DNA of 64,000 nt from Takakia lepidozioides. Its lineage: Eukaryota; Streptophyta; Takakiopsida; Takakiales; Takakiaceae. How positions within the stretch are numbered: the stretch's first letter is position 1; each line of letters begins with the position of its first letter. The position numbers and the translations under genes were made by a program. The stretch lies in the NCBI GenBank assembly GCA_030704615.1, contig CM060732.1, positions 73,079,053-73,143,052 on the forward strand, read 5' to 3'. Positions 21,448-33,120 of this stretch are shown piece after piece. Below the pieces are notes generated by a model that was given only the letters and a program-made list of their open reading frames with translations, did not search any database and was not told where the DNA came from.

Positions 21448-24400
21448 CTAAAATCCATCATCAGGACCATCCAATTGTTCTATCGAACTCCTAATTTGTG
21501 ACAGGGTGTCACCACCAAGCTCATACACTACTCTGTTCCCTTTCACCCTATGCAACCCTGGGGGCATTTGAAACATTGCAGCCCTGATGAGATGAGAGAA
21601 CACATAGGCATGAGGCTTATCCTCTAGCAGAATGTAATATATCTGCCCATTCCCACTCGGCTCATACCACCTCCCTCGGACAACATGTTCACCTGCATGC
21701 CACTTGCAACCCCAATGGTCCTCAAAGCCCGCTTGCACAATGTGCAAGGGCATGTCACACTGGATAATGTAGAAGTCGACTCCCCAAACATTATCAGGTT
21801 CAACATTCATGACAAAGTTATCCCCAACCTGAACAATGGCTGCAAGGGATTGGCCATCCCCACCAAACTCAGCCTCATCATCCGAAGCTTCAAGGATAGT
21901 CTGGCGCACACTTACAAGGTCTGTTGGTTAAAGCTTCACAGGTTTCCAAGGATTGACATGTGAGGCATTCTGACATTTCAGGAAATGTCCATCCAAACAT
22001 GAAGCACAAAAGCAAGACAAGTCTCTTGTCTTTATGTTAGTAGGATTGATGAGGTCACTTGCATAAACACTATGCATGCTCTGACTTCCCTTGACAGTGC
22101 TGCAGTCCCACCGCTTTCCCCACTCAACATCATCGCGACCAACATCCCAAAAAACCCTGCGAACTTCCGACCTTGCCTTTGAGTAGGAAGAGGGAGGCCT
22201 ACCTCCTCCCAACCTCATCCTTAGGAATGTAACAGCATCGGTAGCATTCTGAAGTTTCACACCATGTGGGACAAGCTGTTCGGCACGGAGCTGGCGCTTC
22301 ACCATGGCACCAGCTCCATCATACTCTCCCTTTCCATGGCCAGACCCAAAAAAATTCCACATCATAGGTTTTCTGGTCATCACAGCGTATCTAGCGGCAT
22401 AATACCAACACCTAGCTCCCTTGAACTGGGCTGCACAGCCATCAGACCATACAATGTGTTGTCCCCACTCGACACCAATCTCAAGCAAGTGATTGTAGTG
22501 TAGATTGAAGCAGTGCTAGACAAAGAGGGTGTCATGGGTTCCATCATCGGACACGTAGTAGTGAATCTCTTTGATGAGGCGAGTGCTTGGTTCTTCAGGG
22601 TCTGCTAGGGGATTTTTTCCGGTACATGATGCGTACAAAGATGGCAATCTGAAAACTGAACCAGTGTTGCGATCGCACCTCATTTTGATCCTGGAAAGAG
22701 TAGTTTTCAGCGAAGTCGACAATTGAAAGAATTAATCCATCTGGCAAGTTCTTCAGGCAATCCTTGAATTGCTGGTCCTGCCAACGGGCAGTGAAGTTGT
22801 GCTTGATGAAGCTCTTGAGCTTTGGCCTTAGGTATGCCAAAAGTTCAGATGGGCTGGCTCTTTTCCAGAACAGTCTCAGTGCATACCGAGGCTCACCCTC
22901 CTTGGTCTTTCCTGAGAGCTCCTTCCCAAAACACCTCCACTCAACCATGGTACCCTCCCTATCATCTAACTCCTTTGGACAGACCCTCAATTTCTGAACT
23001 CCACATAGGTCACACTCACCTCTCAAACACTTCTTTTTGTGCCACTCATCTGAATCCCTCTTAGGGCAAACAACTGATTCCCACATGGAGGTCACACCTT
23101 GGAATTGGAAAGACAAGGCATTGCAACCTCCTTGTGAGCGATGGCACACAGCCTTGCAAACACATGCACAAGTCGTATCGTGCACACCTTTGGTCGTGGT
23201 TCTCATGTTGTTGTAGCCGACCTTAAGCTCGTCCATTTCAACGTGAGCCTTGCAACAACATACATTTCTGTCCTTCAATCTTTTCACAAAGTAGGGTCTC
23301 AATCTCTCAAACACCTGCTGCCTGATCTTCACTGTAGGGTTTTTCTGCTGAAATCGCAAAAAGAACTTAGTCTGCCAACCAACAGCTGCACCATGTCAGA
23401 AAACCCACAAAAAAGGCCAGGTACAAATTGTAAGCGCAACAACATTGCCAGTATAGCACAGACCAATGGGGAAACCGTACTGACAAGACTGTAAGGACAT
23501 TCAAGATGGATGTTGTGAAGGGAAATGTTTGCTCTGTAGGGCAAAATACAAAAACATGACAAGTCTCCTCCAACACACAGAGACAACAATGAAAATAAAG
23601 AAATGGTTAAGCCAACATCAGGGGTTGCATGATGCTCTGCGTGACCTCTCAAAAGCAACCTCTCAGACTGAAATGAAGACAAAGTACGATGGTAGGGATG
23701 TTGACAGTAGTGAGTCTAGTAAAGAGTACGGATCTGATGGAATGACAAATGTCCTTGACTAGGATCAATGAGACAATGAAAGCATCTAAAGGACTTAAAG
23801 AGAAGGACATGCCAGAAGGGTATGTTAAGCACTAAGAAAATGACTATGAAGTGACCTTAGGATGCATTGTTGAAAGGAAGGTATTGTGTTGCAGGACAAG
23901 GACACAATTAAGTATATGGATTGGAAGGATAATAGTAGACCAATGACTATGCTTGCAGGACCTCAACATCTCAGGAACTACAGGACTCATGAATTACTAA
24001 ATAAGTAAAGGATATGACAATTGAATGACTCAACAAACAAAGGACTAAACAAATCAAAAGCATACGTGAAAGGGCTCAGCAGTCAAAGGACCAAAGTATG
24101 GCAAAAGGATTGTCAAACATTAATGAAACATGGAAATTGACATCACTATCTAGAATGACTTGAATACTTCAAGGACTATAACATGCACGAAAGGATAAAT
24201 CAATGTGCAAGTCATGCATTTAGATTGGACAACCAAACATCCACTGTCAGTTTAGCACCACTACATCCACTCCTGCTCCAAAACCAGTACATTGCAACTC
24301 TTCCACTAATAAACTGAGCACAAAGGAGGTTAAGGCAAGATAGAGGCAGCGAGTAGGTTGTGGACATACCTCTTCATATCCTCAAAAGGATCTATAACAC

Positions 24401-25618
24401 ACTTTCAATGTTAAGTTTGATTACATAAACAGCCTCATGAGGATTCATATCGCTGCTTCATACAAGATACCATACATATTAACAATATATGTGACTAATC
24501 TAACAGTATAGTAGATGGACTCATGGCAATGACAATTGCAAAAAAGAGGGTGGGGCATCATAGCAATAGGGCCTAGGAATCCATGCAATTCAATACAAAG
24601 TGATTGAACTATGACTAAGGTATAGTCCATGCACTCTCACTGTCATGTCCTGTATATCGACACAAATGTAGTAAATGAGCAGAGAATATTACCAAAGAAA
24701 ACAGTGAATCATATTTGAAAGGCCTCTTAACAGATTTCAGTCATGAGATGCAGCACTTCAGTCTCATTTTCTCTTCTGTGAAAACCAGAACTGAAAAAGT
24801 GATGATGTATATAACGTCAGGATGAGCCACAATACCTGAGTCTCCATAAGCCAGTGAGTGGCATGAGTTGTATAAACTTTGGGGCCAATGCGTTGTCGTG
24901 TTACATCTTTCTTGTTTGGAGATACGCGGGTCTCAACTGTCCACCAATCCACCACAATGTTTTGAATTTCAGAACTAATACTGTCACATCATTGAGCCCT
25001 GCGTGCATCTGCCCACAATGCCGAACCATACTCGTCGATGATTCGACGTCTGGACATAGCTTTTCCCACGTTTCGGGGATGCACGCCTAATATTTTTGCA
25101 GCAGCAGATTTGCACCGAATGTTGACACCAGCAACCATAGCAAGCACGCTATTACGGGCTGCTAGGTTATCCTTCCGACTGACATTCTTAACATGTTGCA
25201 TTGCAACATTCAGGTTAGTCATTAAAGCTTTGTTCATATCCGCTTCCTTACGGTTTCTGACATCATCTGGCAATACTTGTTTAAACTTAGGATGACACAA
25301 GGCTCTAGCAACCACGCGCCTCGCACAACCCTCATCACGCACCCGCTCAAATTGATCTAGACTTCTCACAATATTTGCAGCAAGCTTCCTTTCGTACCTC
25401 TCTGTGACTTTAGGGATTTGCAGACATGACTCCAGACTTGACACTACATGACCTGTCTTTTTCTGTATCCTCCACTCCCTAATCCGCTGTGCATTCCTAG
25501 CTTTTCTTTGTTTTTCAACAGAGGCTGGGGCTGCTAAGTTCTCTATGGTGTTTTGGCCAAGGTAATTTGATCTTCCCCTACTATTCTTTTTGTTTGCCAT
25601 TTTGCTATGCGGCAACAA
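21448..25618 (-). pseudogene. Uncharacterised transposase-like gene with HTH and BAH-like domains
   Basis: Two-exon minus-strand model: exon 1 25618-24836, GT-AG intron 24835-23372, exon 2 23371-21448. Exon 1 has basic and helical sequence with a helix-turn-helix-like segment (KSAAAKILGVHPRNVGKA) and the VSPNKKDVTRQRIG stretch. Exon 2 has a Cys-rich region (NVCCCKAHVEMDEL; C-x2-C and C-x3-C pairs), then an RNase-H-like core: ILSIVDFAENYSFQ, the VSDDGTHDT strand, HIVWSDGCAAQFKGAR, GSGHGKGEYDGAG. The final 150 residues (21909-21448) resemble a BAH domain. Defects: in-frame TGA at 24989, one-base insertion in an A-run near 22612, in-frame TAG at 22516-22518 and TAA at 21928-21930. I recall this domain set from unnamed plant and animal repeats; the transposase role is inference from the three acidic positions. 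Confidence 0.65.
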
Positions 25619-25739
25619 AAATCACCCTAAGTAAAAACCTGCAGATAGGGCTCTAACAAATGGAAACCTACAAATTCATGGGAATGTATACCCTCAACAT
25701 GCAACCACACACATACTACACAAAACATGAGATTCGCCT

Positions 25740-26689
25740 AAACCCTACAGTACACAGGCTCATATGATGACATTAGAGGAACTGAGGGCCTGCACAGCAA
25801 ACAAAAATTGACCATATGTATTAGAAAATCTTTTGTAATCATGGCACTCAATGTGGGAGCAAAATGACAGGGTGCTACGTCAATAAACCTGTCAATTCTG
25901 GATAACCCTAAACACAGTGCAAACGATTCGGCAATGTCAAACATGTGATTCCTCACTAATCATCCACCAACCACCAATGTAGATATAGGTGGTCAGTTGA
26001 GATGACGTCCGTTGCAAGCACAAAGTATAATCCATGAACGTCCCATCCATCATCTTTGGGGTCATCTCAACTACCTTAACTCCCCAAGGATGAGTGCTGT
26101 GTAGAACTTTAAACACAATGAGGTCTCCCACAAGAGGCCTATCAATGCAATACCACGGAAGGGGTTCCCAATCAAAATGAGTAAATGGGACATGGATGGC
26201 ACAAAGTAGGGGCTTGAACGAGGGGTGCTGACACTCAATTTACTAAAAGCTTGGGACAACTGTAGACCCTGACAGTCTCGGGTAGGGAATAGGTTACGCA
26301 TAGAGATGGTGCAACGCAGATGGCTCTGTCGCAAGGAAAATCCACTATAAGTGTTTGACTTAGCGAATCTGCCCACCGAACCGTAATTTTCTCCGTCTTA
26401 GGTTCCACTGCGTTCACTTCATGCAAGATCGCTCGCAGATTCCTGCATGTAGGCAACACATTTTAGTTACACGAAGAAGGGAGTTGGGTCAATTCACATA
26501 CCTCCCTCTGATAGATTGCAGGTGAAGACGAATAACAGATTCAGGGCTCAGACAAAATGACATGTATTGCATGTGGTTGCGATTATCCACATTGCGGTGG
26601 AGAAACACACCAACTATGTTACGAATAGAAGTATGCAAATGTCCATTCGCTAATGGAGTGCGCACCTCCTGACATTCTAGGTTGGACAT
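25740..26689 (-). pseudogene. Second unrecognised gene upstream of the HTH/BAH transposase
   Basis: Minus-strand coding-like segments: 26689-26502 (ECQEVRTPLANGHLHTSIRN), a possible 59-base GT-AG intron 26443-26501, then 26442-26235 (LRAILHEVNAVEPKTEKITV), and in another frame about 26230-25960 (IHVPFTHFDWEPLPWYCIDR, PWGVKVVEMTPKMMDGTFMD). No family recognised. The same orientation and closeness to the gene at 25618 suggest a second gene of the same element. Frame breaks show decay. Confidence 0.4.
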
Positions 26690-27478
26690 TAAACAGTCAT
26701 GACAACTGAGAACGTCTCCACCACTCTCGTGTAGGGATGGGTAGGTTAGAATACTTCACTTTTCGCTCGCTCAGTACGACCAATGTGGAGATGTTTCAAA
26801 CACCACCTCTGGACTACGGCTGTATCTTGGCATGTCTCCAGGAGCTGACAGTGAAGCCTCAAAATTAGCACTGAAGATTTCCAAAGTAGAAGTTACAATG
26901 CAGGGACTCTATGGAACCCTAAACGCCAACCACGTTGAATTCCTCCTTTCGCATGGGTAAACACCAGGCCCAGGTGAGAATGCAATCGAGACACCACACA
27001 TCTGCTCGAGAGACAAACCATGGACAGCTGAGAGTGCTGGAGCCAAAAATGCACCGGGGTGTGCAGATGCTTTCCAATGCAACAACTGTAAGCGAAACAA
27101 CAACAACGTTCAAGTACTTCGTCGCGAAGAAAGGAGCGTGAGAATGCGCTCGAGACTTGAGCGGGTTTCACACACCATACAGGAGTCGTCACAGTAGAGA
27201 GAAATACATTATTGCAAAGATGCGCGTAGTACAGTTTCAAAATTGCACACTGTCTTTGTCGTGTAACAGTGGATTGCGAAAAAATTGCCGCTACCTCATG
27301 CAATGCGCCGAAATTTGGGCTGCGCGATGGAGACGTTTGTAGACGTGGCAGTACGCGATATGTCCATGATCCTACGTTATTATCAGATGGACACCTATTT
27401 CGAAAAACTAGCAAAATAAGCGCAAAATAATCCCATGACCCTAATGATAGTCAAACATAGGGCTGTTGTCCTTGAAAT

Positions 27479-27516
27479 AGTTCCTCAAATGAGACACCTG
27501 AACATGCTTTGACCCA
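27479..27516. repeat. Inverted copy of the repeat at 6873-6910
   Basis: Contains GAGACACCTGAACATGCTTT, whose reverse complement is at about 6885-6905. About 38 bases match with few differences, in opposite orientation and 20 kb apart. Probably the end of a small dispersed element. Confidence 0.6.
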
Positions 27517-28354
27517 CTAGTACACACATATATAATAAATACGATAATGATAATAGCAAATAAAATGCTAAAACTCTTAATATTAGAGTTTTATCTCTTG
27601 ACTATATTTTAGACAATTAAAACTATAGCTCTTAGTTATGTCAGCTTGTCAGCTCTAGCCGAAGTGTTTTTTCATCAACAATAACATTAATTGATTGACT
27701 ATGTTTTGATTTTTAGATTATTAATATTTTGATTTAAAAATAACATAAAGTGTAGATTTTTAAAGATCTCTTGTATTTTTACCTTAAGATTTAGAATGTT
27801 TAGACATATTGAACCATGAAAAAGAACGAACGAAAAAAAAACTCTTGACATAAGCACGCATAATTTATAATGTTACTTCACCCTAAAATGCTGCTGCCTT
27901 TCATTTGGAACGTAAACATCTACTAATGGCCGTAATGAGGGCAATGTGGGAGGATTAAAAGTCGGTTGTTTCAATACCCATTTTTTTCTCAACAAAAGCT
28001 GAAGGAGCTGACGCTTAATCCAACGAAAACTATCTTCATGTCTACATTAAGTTCTTATATTTCCAATCTAAATGAACATTGTTCTCAGAAGTCGTCACCT
28101 TGAGAAGCATATGAGAGTTTTCAGCAAAGAGAGGAGGTAACCCCTGGGGAAGGCACAACAGGGGCTTAGTGATTTTTGACTGCGTAGTCTCCGCTTTAGA
28201 ATAAAGAGGAGCCAATAAAAAATAAAAATAAAAAATTAATAAAGAAGTCTTCGTCGCCACGTTTCATAGGCCACGTCATCAAATGTATATTCTTGAAGTT
28301 GCCCAGATTTCCCTGAAAAAAACGAATTATGAAAATTTGTTTTTGTTAAATATA

Positions 28355-28475
28355 CTCTAATATTACTTACTTTTGTTTCTTCACATATTTAATGTGAATG
28401 TTATAGCGCTTCCAAATATTATTTTGATTTCGTGATAAGTACATTTCAATCTACTAATGTTTTACAATAGTACAT
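28355..28475. repeat. AT-rich dispersed repeat related to 6690-6890
   Basis: Shares CTCTAATATTA, then a TTTGTTTC-TCACA stretch, then AATGTTA(C/T)AGC(A/G)CTTC, then TACTAATRTWTTACA in the same order as 6690-6870. The copies are diverged and contain indels. Confidence 0.5.
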
Positions 28476-29100
28476 ATGATAATGATAATAGGTAGTGAAA
28501 TGTCATTGGCCTGCATAATTGTGCAGGTTCCTCTGGGATAAGGCAATGTCCTCCTTGACGTTTTCGGTCCACTTTGGCCTCGCCCTAGTTCATTGTTTGC
28601 TGGATGATCCTTCACGGGGGATGCTATTCTGTGAACAAATCTTCGAGCAGAAAAATCCGTGAGCAGAAATCTGCTCACGCTTCAGGATCTACCCACCTAT
28701 AACTGTGGGCGCCTATTCAACTTAGAAGACCTATTACTGCGCATAGTGGCCAGTATTACAAGTTCGGTTATGGATGCTGCTGGGATGAATGAGGGATGAA
28801 TGGCGGATGAATGTCTGTATGATGAATGAAATAAATGTAATAATACAAAGTTGTTTTGTAGTAGTAGCTCCGAAATCCCCCGAGCTCCAAAATCCTTTAA
28901 ACCATGCTAGTCTTGCTTGCAAATCAATTGTGAAAGTGCAGTGTATATTGCCAACAATGAATCCACATTGCTTTGTGGATTGAGGAGGGGTTACTTGTCA
29001 TTTTTCCAGGTATCCAAGATTGAGAAAAATGCTCACACCCAAATCTAAAGGCAGAGAGGTGAACTCGTGCTTTATAAATAAACATTTCAAAACACGTATT

Positions 29101-29310
29101 GGGAATTAAGATGTCGTTGACGACACCTTATTCCCCAACACATGCACACACACCGCCTTACCGCCAAGGCTTGTTCGCCATCATGGGGTTTTTGATTTTT
29201 CCATGAATTGTCATATGCCAACTCGTAGTGGGAATTAAGATGTCGATGACGACACCTTAATCCCCAGCACCTGCACACACACCGCCTTACCGCCAAGGCT
29301 TGTTCGCCGT
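29101..29310. repeat. Tandem duplication with a 129-bp period
   Basis: GGGAATTAAGATGTCG starts at 29101 and again at 29230. The shared unit includes GACGACACCTTA and ACACACCGCCTTACCGCC, ending GGCTTGTTCGCC. Two copies, few mismatches, no coding role seen. Confidence 0.8.
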
Positions 29311-29868
29311 CAGATTTTTGTGGGTTAAATTTTTTTGGGGTAATGACGAGGCAAGCCTCAAGAAAATGAAGATGAGGGAGGAGGCAGCAGCTATTAGAGC
29401 CCGTCAGGCTCGTAGATTTGTCTTGGATTCAGCTGAGGAAAGTGGGGGAGAAGATCATGCAGAAGATTCCAGGAGGTGAGGTGGACAGTCCCCCAAGAGG
29501 ACGGGATTTTTGAGAGGCATAGTGGAACTGATGCATCACAGAGCTCGGAGGATGAGGGGGATGAGGAGGATGACACATAAACAAAATTGGAAAAGAATGT
29601 CATGGACTTACACCAAGCTGACTTTCAAGCGGCTGCGAGAACTGCTTGAGAGGGCTACTTTCCAGCTCCTCTGCTGACTTGTTGACAACATGGAGCCGCT
29701 TCATCATAGGTCCCTATATAACAAACCATTAAAATTTCTTCAGTGGCATTACAACCTGAAATACACTAGTTACATAGCTCACTCAAGAGAAACCCACTGC
29801 TCATGCAATTCACAAGCAACCCAAGAATTCCAAATGTACTGGACCAGACTTACATTACATTGTTGTAC
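29311..29868. other. No clear gene; possible acidic C-terminus remnant
   Basis: Plus-strand frames near 29340-29580 encode acidic runs (for example SSEDEGDEEDDT) broken by frame changes. They may be the decayed end of an element protein; nothing firmer can be said. Confidence 0.25.
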
Positions 29869-30945
29869 CTTCTGATGATTACACTGAGCAGAATTGTAGG
29901 GCTGTTGTCCAAAGAGAGGCTCAGACTTCAGAAACTGTGGAATACTAGGAGTCTTGCTTGCCCTCTCCAAGAACGGCCACAACACATCGAGTAGATAGCC
30001 ATCTTTTGGCCCTGATGATCGCATTTTCCATGGCTCCGGATATATCCCACTAAATGGAGGATTGTTTGATGCCTTTCTTGGTGTGTCATCAACAAGAAGA
30101 GTGTCTTCAGGACCCCATTCTGGCCACTTTGCCCACACTCTTGATAGGTTCTTCAAATATATGGGCTTTGCATCAGCCCCCCTAGCCAATGGGTCAGTAA
30201 GCTCTTCACAGTAAAGGGCATCCCACTGGAAAATAAGATTAGTGTGCCGTTTGAAAATAAAGTCCACCATCAGAATGAAGTTGCGAGCTTTGCAGCAAGA
30301 CCACACTGCCACCTCAAAGTGTGCAAAACACTTTTGCAAAAAAGAAATACAGCTGGGTCTCAAAACTACCATTTTCATCCCACACAACTTCCCCACAAAT
30401 CCTTTGGGAACAGTTGTTGGACCACTAGCAACATGAATGGATTCACAGAGCAATCCATTCACATCCAAAACTAGCAAGTGCTTGCGAGCTAGGGGAGACT
30501 GTAAACGCTCACCTGGCTTCAATATATCAGCCCTAGTGGGATGCACAACCAATTGAAATGTCGTAGCAGCTGTCCCATCCTCCCCATGTGAATTCCCCAA
30601 TGAATCATGCATACCTGAATCCGGTGTACCAGGCTTCTCAGACATATCACAGGCATCATGATCAGTAGCTTCCTTTGTACCAGAGGCAGTTTGACTTGAA
30701 ATTGTTGTCTCAGTGCCTGCCTTCCCTATGGCAAACTGCTTGGACAGATGCAAACCATCATTGGTGATAGGGTTAGGGGAGAGTTGAGATTGATCGCCAG
30801 TTATGGTCTCAAACCACTCTGCCAATCTTTTTGATACAGTGACACCAGAACCATTCATGCCAGATGTCACTGAATTTGCATGTAGCAAGGAAGGGGATGC
30901 CCAAGCATGTAGGTAGTGAAACCCCACAATGGGATAGGAAATCAA
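29869..30945 (-). CDS. HAD/NIF (FCP1-like) phosphatase-like protein, copy A
   Basis: Open exon with a Ser/Thr/Gly-rich N-terminal half (residues about 1-150), then a HAD domain of the NLI-interacting-factor type. Motif I is LLVLDVNGLLC: the nucleophile Asp is kept but the usual second Asp of DxD is Asn. Motif II is VAVWSC, the Lys motif is KPIYLKNL and motif III/IV is LLVDDTPRKA. A DVNG/DLNG first motif also occurs in a plant HAD family as I recall, so activity is uncertain. A donor-like AAG|GTACAA near 29868 suggests the exon ends there; about 30 further codons to 29779 are probably intron. Its close relative at 34484-35659 lies inside a CACTA gene, so this could be host-derived or a second captured copy. 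It is undisrupted. Confidence 0.7.
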
Positions 30946-31378
30946 GCCCTTTCGCTATATCTTCATCGTGTAGACAGTTTGGGTTAAAGTCAAAGGCTCT
31001 TACTAAGAGGTTGATACACAGCGATGTTTCTGTTTACAACTAAAATGCAATATCCATTCACATGAGTCCATCTACCCACTGATGCAAGTTCTTGTATGCA
31101 CACTTTGATACAAGCATGCCAATGGTTTGTGAGGTCTCCCCACTAGGTAGGCTTTGGAATTTGCCATGTGGATTTGGCTCAGCCCCCACTTTTCAAGCTG
31201 GGTAAACATAAATGTGGGGCACCTGATGAGGCTGAGGGGATGAGGACCTGCTCATAGTAGGATGAGTACAATCAAAGCATTAAAAAGGTAGGTGCACGGC
31301 GTTTTTCTTAAGTTTGAATGATTTCATTTGAATGCTTTGATTGACTTTAATGTTTGAATGGGTTTTTATTCTGTGCAG
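30946..31378. other. Spacer between divergent HAD copy A and CACTA-W exon
   Basis: No gene seen. It ends at a TTCTGTGCAG acceptor that opens the next exon at 31379. Confidence 0.4.
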
Positions 31379-32337
31379 GCCAGGAAGAGGCGAGCTTCCA
31401 TCGAAGGCACTGCAGCTGTGGTGGGCAGTCCATCGGGGCAGGGGTTGTTGAAACAAGTCAACCCTGCTACAAACAAGTCCCCAGGCGCAACACGACCACC
31501 TCCACGACCTATTCCACAGTACCCTCCATACACACATTACCCACATGCCTACCCCACCCCCGATCAGTATGGCGCTGCGGACCCTTACAACCCACACATC
31601 CAATACAGGCCCCCTCCAGGTGGTTACCCACAGCAGCCATATGCCCATTCTCCTCCACCTATTCCCCCTTACCTCCCAGACCCACATGCTTACCCGGCAT
31701 CTACACGTCCACCATACCAACCTTTTGGGCCATACGGTGGGCGATACCGTCCCGCCCCCCATTCCCCATGGCAATCCCTAGCTGCCCCACCACCCGAGGA
31801 GGCAAAGAAAAACATCCCTATGACCAAGAAAGAGCGAGCTAATGCTTTGAGGCGGGCGAACAGGCGAGCCAAGGCAGAGGCAATCCGAAACCATGATGCG
31901 CGAGAGGAGGATGGACTCCCCCCTCAAGTGCTTCCGGTTGACAAAGTTGGAGAGCCCATTGGACCAGCACGCAATACTTGGCATGCAGCCCTCAAAGGCC
32001 AGATGTGGCGTTTGTGTGACATGTCAATGCATATTGCAGCGCAGGATGAATCTATCATTGAAGAAATATACATGATTCTAAACTCTACATTTGCGTACAC
32101 GCCACGTGGTCTTGACTATGAGCACATGAGGAAGACACTTGGCGTTGCCTTGAAAACCCAAAGACACGAGATCCATGCAATGTACAAGGTAGGCGAGGGG
32201 AGGCCTGTGCATCTGAAGGAAGCTCATTGGGACAGGCTGGTATCGTATTGGCAGACAGCAGGATTCAGCGCAAAAAGTGCCCTCATGAAGGTTGCAAATT
32301 CATCTATCAAGAAGCCCTAAAAAACAGGACGTGGTGG
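31379..32337 (+). pseudogene. CACTA-W accessory gene: Pro/Tyr-rich exon with Transposase_24-like domain
   Basis: Exon opening at acceptor CTGTGCAG|GCC with basic sequence (RKRRASIEG), then about 110 residues rich in Pro and Tyr, a Lys/Arg helix (MTKKERANALRRANRRAKAE), and a C-terminal domain beginning RNTWHAALKGQMWRLCD and ending KTGRGGKASIEARL at a GTAAGT donor (32338). The domain matches the plant En/Spm-type 'Transposase_24' pattern. An in-frame TAA lies at 32318-32320, close to the exon end. The paralogue at 44080-45020 confirms the layout. In En/Spm elements the accessory protein binds element ends. Earlier exons were not found upstream. Confidence 0.75.
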
Positions 32338-32480
32338 GAAGGCATCTATTGAGGCTCGGCTTGTAAGTTCACACATCAGTCTTTTTGCCCTCTTTGCCTT
32401 GGCTGATTGTTGTGACACGTTGTCTATAATGGGGTGTCCATTTCCCCCATTTTACACCATGTTAGGAGGGAATTACGAAG

Positions 32481-33120
32481 TGCCACCAGGCTTTTCTCTA
32501 AGGGGGCATAGCTCCAGGTTCAACAAAGTAGTTGATTGTTGAGTTTGGAGGGTTTTATGTGGCTTAGGGGGGAGGCTTGTGTATTGATTAAGGAGAGTAT
32601 TGCGGGTGCGATAGGCTTTGCTAAGGGGGTTCATTGAATCGGGCCCTATTGCATAGTACTATACAATTTTCCTTTTAGGCGGGGGCCATGTGTTACTAGA
32701 AGGGCCCCTGGAAGTGATAAAAGGCAGTGCCACCAGTCTTTTCTGCAAGGGGTGGGGCTTCTTTTATGACTGTGAGGTATTCTAGAGAGCCACCACGCTT
32801 TTGTTGGAAGGGGCAGGGTTGTGTTAGAGTGCTGGAAAATGTTGTTTATTGAGTAAGGAGGGTAGTGCAAAGTGGGCCCAGATGTCTATTACTAAGTTGT
32901 ACCAGGCTTATCATTAAGGGGAGAGGCTTTGTTATTGAATTATCCAAATTATGTGGAGTGCAATCAGGGTTTTCTTGAAGGGGTGCTGCCTGTGGAGTGA
33001 ACTAAGGTATTCATTCACCTTGTCGCAAAGTGCTTGTAGGCTTTTCTTTAAGGGGGGAGGCAGGTTTCTTGAATTACGCTTCATTTCCCGAGTGCTACTA
33101 GCCTTTTCTATTGCAGGGAG
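32481..33120. repeat. Degenerate minisatellite, about 60-63 bp period, in CACTA-W intron
   Basis: The motif (TGC)CACCAGGCTTTTCTTTAAGGGG recurs at about 32481, 32607, 32727, 32787, 32895, 32958, 33028 and 33091. The last gaps are 63, 70 and 63, and the early gaps near 120-126 equal two periods. The copies are diverged. A short purine-rich tail (GGGGAGGC) follows most copies. Confidence 0.65.

Larger units (their letters stand above)
26690..29100. other. No gene seen; AT-rich, with dispersed repeats
   Basis: A 173-residue minus-strand frame at 27414-26893 overlaps equally open frames on both strands and is not credible. From 27420 the DNA is AT-rich. A hairpin with arms AAAACTC and GAGTTTT lies near 27570-27593. 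Confidence 0.5.

Noticed and set aside
26893-27414. 173-residue minus-strand ORF
   Set aside because: Overlapping frames on both strands are equally open, composition is not protein-like, and no motif is present.
29101-29310. Two-copy 129-bp repeat as a CRISPR array or LTR pair
   Set aside because: Only two directly adjacent copies without spacers, no terminal TG..CA, and a eukaryotic setting.
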